A stretch of DNA of 64,000 nucleotides from positions 5,278,071 through 5,342,070 of the forward strand of contig NC_087380.1 of assembly GCF_963675165.1 (NCBI RefSeq), read 5' to 3'. Positions 59,392 through 64,000 of the stretch are shown here, one piece after another; positions within the stretch are counted from its first letter, which is position 1, and every line of letters starts with the position of its first letter. The notes beneath the pieces were generated by a model that saw only the letters and a program-made list of their open reading frames with translations, searched no databases and was not told the DNA's origin. A program made the position numbers and the translations under genes. The stretch is from Halichondria panicea. Lineage: Eukaryota > Porifera > Demospongiae > Suberitida > Halichondriidae.

Positions 59392-61653
59392 ATGGCAACA
59401 GAAGGTAATAATTATTGATGTAAGAAGATGCATGCATGCAGCTATTATAATAGTGGAATTAAGAATATTGCATCTAATTATACAGAAAGCCTATATATAG
59501 GGCTATTATTTATACTGTTGTGCATGTACGAGATGATGCACATGTTACTATAGACATGCCACGCAGATCAATGCAACCAGATTCCTGATGAACAAGCCCC
59601 TCACTATATCAACGGACATCCAAGCACTAGCTCACAATATGAAAATCAGCCACAGTATGAAAGCCCTTCACTAATTAGCCAAGGTTAGACTACAAGCCGG
59701 CAAACACATCACACCTAAATTTAATATGCACAAGTCATGTTTTTACCCAGAATTTTATTTTATCATTACGTAGGTCAGCACAACAGCCAAGATTTTGAGA
59801 GACCAGCAACAACGGGATCTACCACGGCAGAACCTAAATATGAAAACTTTAAGTTTCCACTTCCTATAATTCCAGATCAAGGCCAATGGACAATTGAAGG
59901 TATATAGCACAATTTATAATAGTTACACTATTATACTTAGTTATGTCATATCCCCATACAGTATAGTGGGAAATTTTTGTGGGAGCAAATTTTCGCTAAA
60001 TTGCTCCAGAGCCCTTAGAAGAAGTGTTCGCGGTGTAATACACATTTCAATGCCAGGACCCCACGCCCACCGACAGGTTTTACATATTCAACGTATAAAT
60101 ACTGGTGCATAGGAGTTTCTCTCAGTTTTTAATTTTGCGTTAACTGCTCTGCCTTCAAAAAACGTGAAAATTTGCACCTGGTTAAAATGTCTCGCTATAC
60201 GGTACACATAATACAATCATGTGTATCCATACTGATAGCATGCAATATCTATAGGACCACCCAACCAGCCTATTACTAGAGCTGTCAGTGAACTTTTCAA
60301 TGGGCAAGGTACAGAGGTGGCGACTAACCATACAGGAGGTGTGACAAAACACATGACGTATATATACTTATCCACGATTGTACTTTTACACACAATAGAA
60401 TTCAAATCAGAACAACATGAAATCAGCAAAAAAACCGACCCAGAGATTGAAAATCCCAAACCAGGTACTTTCTCTTATCATGAGATCAATACAAAACATT
60501 GTTGCATTTTGAGTGGGCAGATCAAAGGAAACACTGTGCCAATATCTGCCATATGGCACAGGTCAAGCCTTGAACTATGCCACTATCTAGATACTGGCAT
60601 AGTATGGCTGAAGTTACCTAAAGCCTACCCTCCTCCCAGTAACTTGAAACGGTAACTTGAAACGGTCCCTTTTATAGTATAACACTGTTAAACAGATTCA
60701 GTGGTAGGCAGAAAACGTTTTTCATGCATCTGGTGCATTCCACAGCCACCACAAGTAGTTGAAACTAGTTGTCCTATAAAAGGAGTGATGCAGTTGTTAC
60801 ACAGCTCACTCGTGCACACATCGGATATATTGGCTCAGTAGTGCCTTTGCCCTCGAGGCCTGCGGCCCTCGGGCCTAAGTCACTACTGAGCCAATATATC
60901 CCATGTGGCACTCATGCATGTGTCACAACTATAACTTATTAACACAATAGATAAATTGTCATGCAGCAAATGACAAAAAAGGAACTGACCAAACTGTTCA
61001 ACTTCTACAAGGCCAACGACCAAGTGTTGTACGTTTAACCAGCTAGATGCTACTTGTGTATGCTAAAGTGTATACAATAATTTTATGCTCCACAGTGCAT
61101 GGAGTCAAAAATCTATAATAGCGACAAGATTCCCTGACACAATTGTTGAAACCATGCATGCACATGCACATTCTCTATAATCATGTAGCACACAGAGATA
61201 CTGACTCTAGCTGAGGAACCGGAAGAGATGATAACGCAACACAGAAGTTACCACAATGAAATCAGTGGGGAAGAGGCCAAGAAAAGGCTCAGAGTTTTCG
61301 GCGATCACCACTACCTCACTCGCTACAGTGAAAATTGGAAGTTTTACGTACTTTCTGTGTATATGAGCGATGAAGATTTAGAAACCGAGAAGTTTAAGCA
61401 TTATAAGCTGAAGGTTTCTGGTGAGGGAATAAGAATTCTAGACCACAAACTGTTTGAAAGCTTGGAGATAATGCTCAAGTACTACGAACACAACAGGCTC
61501 GATCCAGCCTTCCCAAGAATTGGAGTTTGCCTCACTGAGAACGACTACAAAATAAGAGTCAGAGAGATACGTGGGCAACAACCGAATCCTGACCCAGCTC
61601 CACACATCGAGGAACCGCAAGCCCAACAGCTCATTAAATGTACAATAATATAG
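59392..61653 (+). CDS. Small SH2-domain adaptor with N-terminal tyrosine motifs
   Basis: Six exons: 59392-59404, 59567-59683, 59774-59899, 60255-60308, 60967-61023, 61196-61653; 825 bases, 274 residues, phases consistent. The N-terminal half is polar and probably disordered, with several tyrosines in possible phosphosite contexts: HYINGHP, QYENQ, QYESP and KYENF. Y-x-N is the known GRB2 SH2 preference. The C-terminal half is an SH2 domain: YHNEISGEEAKKRL, then YLTRYSENWKFYVLSV with the Arg at the FLVR position, HYKLKV, and LFESLEIMLKYYEHN. There is no kinase, SH3 or membrane segment, so an adaptor is the simplest reading. Exons 4 and 5 are the least certain; if exon 4 is not spliced at 60308 the frame runs on to a stop at 60655, giving a form without SH2. 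I do not recognise a named orthologue. Confidence 0.8.
59959..60202 (+). repeat. TA-flanked MITE, family C, in SH2-gene intron
   Basis: CAGTATAGTGGGAAATTTTTG at the left and TCTCGCTATACGG at the right, TA on both flanks. The left terminus is diverged, and GAGCAAATTTTCGC is shared with the 55292 copy. Confidence 0.75.
60824..60900. repeat. Perfect 20-bp inverted repeat with GC-rich loop
   Basis: GATATATTGGCTCAGTAGTG (60824-60843) is exactly complementary in reverse to 60881-60900. The 37-bp loop is GC-rich, with CCTCGAGGCCTGCGGCCCTC. It is inside an SH2-gene intron, or in the 3' region of the short form. Confidence 0.9.
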
Positions 61654-62237
61654 CTACACTGTAAACGCAGACTTTTGTGAGCAGTAGACAATTGCTCACA
61701 TTATAATCGCTCACATTATTTTTTTTAGATCTATATAATTATTATAATTTTTAATACAGCAAAAATAAGATTACAAAATACGTACCTAGCACTCTTGCAG
61801 TATACGCTAACAGACAGGCACTCGTGTTCATGTTGAAGGCTAGTCCATGCTTGCATGTGTTCTGAGAGTATAGCTTCGATCTCGGTCAATGTCAAAAGGT
61901 CAGGGCTTTCAAGAATCAGACTGGAGTGCAGCTGCATGGGTATAACTATAGCATAATTATAAGTTCAAGATCAAGAGTAGACTCGAGACTAAAATATCCC
62001 GTTTTGCAGAATTTCAATTTCTTATTGCACACGTTATTTCAAGTCATCCAGCTATCTCTAAAAAATGCAATTAAAATCTGAAAACTAGCTTTACAAGTTT
62101 TAAACAGGGTTTTCAGCTTCATGATTAGCAATTAACACACTGCATCAATAACACACTTATAGAAATAAGTGTTTTAATCAATGTGCATAAGTAGTGCACT
62201 CGCTTAGACTACGCTATAGTGCGTTACGTAACCTCAA
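61654..62237. other. Gene-poor stretch with one coding-like minus-strand ORF
   Basis: Mostly AT-rich. On the minus strand 61937-61786 reads MQLHSSLILESPDLL...YCKSA, then AGGTACGT, a plausible splice donor. It could be an orphan first exon, but no downstream partner exon is evident because the SH2 gene occupies the next region. Treated as unproven. Confidence 0.3.
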
Positions 62238-62246
62238 GCATTGATG

Positions 62247-63321
62247 TAGCCTCGATCCCAGGCCGAGTTTTCGCTTTTATAACGGTTAGGCGAACAACTG
62301 GGCCTGGTACTAGTTGTCTGCGCATGTGTCAGTCGTTTGTCAGATTCTGAGGAATGGATATTCTCGTTCACTTTCGTGACATTTATATTCGTGTACTATC
62401 GTGTACTAGAAGTCAGTTCCCGTTTTATCATTATTGGAATCGATTGGAATGGCTCTTAGCTGAAGCTTCTCTCTTCTCAGAAGCTTATTCTGAAGACTGA
62501 ACAACAAGGGAAGAGGTATAAAGCTTTGTCAAGCTTGTTAAGGTCAGATATTTTTGTGTGGGCCCTATGGCTGGCTATGCTATCAAGTCTTGTTCATGTT
62601 TGGCAAGAATGTAGGTAGACTATAGTTTCATCATTAATATGGTGGATCAAGTGAAGAGTGTGAGCTAGAGAACTTGGTGCTGCCATCATCAGCTCGTCGA
62701 CAATGACACTATAACCGAGAAATTTCTACACGTATTTAAAATGTCTACTTCTCTGTACAGGAGCAATGGCTAATATCCAGCTGTCCCAACAGTGCTCCTC
62801 TTGGCTATACTAACGGACGAGACTGGACAGTTTGAGGTAAGGGTTTAACCGTCTTTGGTTTCTTTTAATATTGTCCTATACTCACAGACACAGGACTGGA
62901 GTATGACCTGCTCATTCGAGCGTTGCTGGGTAGCTCAGAGACATCAAGAGAATCTACGTTTTCTCAAGTAATGAGTTACGAGTTGGGGCCTAGAATCAGA
63001 GAAGTCCAGCAGCCTGCTAAATCTTTTTGAAACGTAATTTGAAGGCATTCAATCATCCTGAAGTTGCCCTGGGTCACTGTAATTGTGCTGCAGCACAACT
63101 GGCAACTCCCCAGGCCTTTGTGAAGCAGCTCCCTATGTGCATCTTTTGTGTACTCACTCTGTGCATTTTCTGTGTACAAATTTCTATTATTGATTTATTA
63201 AATATTTTTGCCGACCACAAATATACAATGAAAATTTGACGCATGCGCAGACAACTAGTACCAGGCCCAGTTGTTCGCCTAACCGTTATAAAAGCGAAAA
63301 CTCGGCCTGGGATCGAGGCTA
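62247..63321. mobile_element. 1,075-bp transposon with about 80-bp terminal inverted repeats and 9-bp duplication
   Basis: The left end begins TAGCCTCGATCCCAGGCC and the right end is its reverse complement. The match is perfect for 80 bases and 84 of 85 overall. GCATTGATG flanks both sides (62238-62246 and 63322-63330). A 9-bp duplication with long inverted repeats fits Mutator-like elements, but this is by structure only. Inside, no full transposase is seen. A spliced-looking segment near 62765-63030 includes EYDLLIRALLGSSETSRE in one frame, so it may carry a transposase remnant or captured host sequence. The same 18-base terminus occurs at 10844. Confidence 0.9.
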
Positions 63322-63485
63322 GCATTGATGTATCATAAAGTTATAATAGAGAACACCAAGTAGAGAACACTAAGCGAAGGCTCAAGTAAACTGTAATAAT
63401 AATAGTGAACACAACTATAGTCAGTGCCACCGTAACAGTATTAAGGTGTATAGATACCAAGGAATGACTATCTGTGATTATGCGC

Positions 63486-63942
63486 TATGCCTCGGTGCAC
63501 ATGCGCAAGCGAGGTATACGTGTTTGTGTGTCTGTGTCTGTCGCTAAACTGCTCAAGGATGAATTAAGTGCAAGTAAGAGTTTCTATAGGCTTCTAGTCA
63601 TGTTTACTTGGATTTTAATTTGTGGATTTACAAAATAATGCTTTGTTCTCGAGTTATGCCTAGTTTTGCTTACTTGGAATGCCATTGCAGCCTTTTCAGA
63701 AGAGTCCGTAGCAAAACTTGTTCACCGTACCGAGTGTTACTACTCTACTTAGTAGTTAGCTCTGCACTAGAACGCTAGCTATTGGTAGCTGCAAGAGTGA
63801 GCAGAGAGCTGAGAGGCTCTGCTGACTTGCAGCCATTAATTTTAGACTTGAACTTTTGGCATCGATCGTTTTTAACAACAATAATGGTCGATCATTACCC
63901 ACTATTCGGTTGATTTGCAGCAAAATTAATCATGATCAATGT
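63486..63942 (-). repeat. Dispersed repeat family A, reversed copy running to the window edge
   Basis: It starts TATGCCTCGGTG and GCGCAAGCGAGGTATA, the reverse complement of the right end of 12123-12672. It continues collinearly through CTCGAGTTATGCCTAG and GGTCGATCATTACC. At 63943 homology stops at a hairpin; the remainder may lie beyond the window. Confidence 0.85.
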
Positions 63943-64000
63943 TAGTCTCATGAATAAGCCGCACCTTTGGTGTCAAAGGTGCGGCTGATTCATGAGACTA
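63943..64000. repeat. 58-bp near-perfect hairpin at the window end
   Basis: TAGTCTCATGAATAAGCC (start of the left arm) pairs with the right arm ending GATTCATGAGACTA. The arms are 27 bp with one mismatch and a 4-base loop (63970-63973). It interrupts a family A repeat, so it may be a tiny MITE or the end of a larger element. Confidence 0.85.

Noticed and set aside
1-64000. tRNA or rRNA genes
   Set aside because: I looked for tRNA-like A and B boxes and rRNA-like stretches by eye on both strands and found none convincing; a covariance-model scan would settle it.
1-64000. Bacterial symbiont contig
   Set aside because: Phase-consistent GT-AG introns run through nearly all genes and the proteins are animal families, so this is host nuclear DNA.

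Overview
The window is eukaryotic nuclear DNA from an early-branching animal, most likely a sponge. Genes are split into short exons with GT-AG introns, there are no operons, and the encoded set is metazoan: APC/C activator, F-box protein, tight-junction multi-PDZ scaffold, SH2 adaptor, immunoglobulin-type receptor. The sponge call rests on the mixture of conserved animal genes with an Ig-like receptor and a cysteine-rich multi-pass receptor of a type I recall from sponges and cnidarians. It is an inference, not a measurement.

Layout, left to right. 1-3805 (+): 3' part of an Ig-domain transmembrane receptor. 4393-8798 (-): FZR1/CDH1. 9039-14463 (+): EBNA1BP2 (EBP2). 15081-15874 (+): CFAP144/FAM183. 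17086-18312 (+): FBXO4. 18558-22626 (-): MFSD14/HIAT1 transporter. 22714-29349 (+): LMBRD2. 30142-51834 (-): a 25-exon MPDZ/PATJ-type scaffold with an L27 and eleven PDZ domains; one of its introns hosts an intronless receptor-like gene on the opposite strand (34284-36164). 52233-55614 (+): SARAF. 56031-58892 (-): a ComEC-like metallo-beta-lactamase-fold protein with PHD-like zinc fingers at its C terminus. 59392-61653 (+): a small SH2 adaptor. 61654-64000: gene-poor and repeat-rich.

I rebuilt exon chains by hand from splice sites and reading phase. The chains for FZR1, EBP2, CFAP144, FBXO4, MFSD14, LMBRD2, the PDZ scaffold, SARAF, the MBL-fold gene and the SH2 gene each sum to a multiple of three with no internal stop, which is the main support for the models. 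Several neighbours start head to head with short gaps: FZR1/EBP2, MFSD14/LMBRD2, PDZ scaffold/SARAF and MBL-fold/SH2, so shared promoters are likely. Most of these genes are ordinary housekeeping or signalling genes and do not form one pathway.

Introns and intergenic DNA carry many short non-autonomous DNA transposons. They include a TA-flanked family with CCGTATAGCGGG ends, a CAGGG-ended family with 5-bp target duplications, two longer dispersed families, and a 1,075-bp element with about 80-bp terminal inverted repeats and a 9-bp target duplication. The least familiar items are the MBL-fold/PHD-like fusion with its divergent SH2 neighbour, and the nested intronless receptor.
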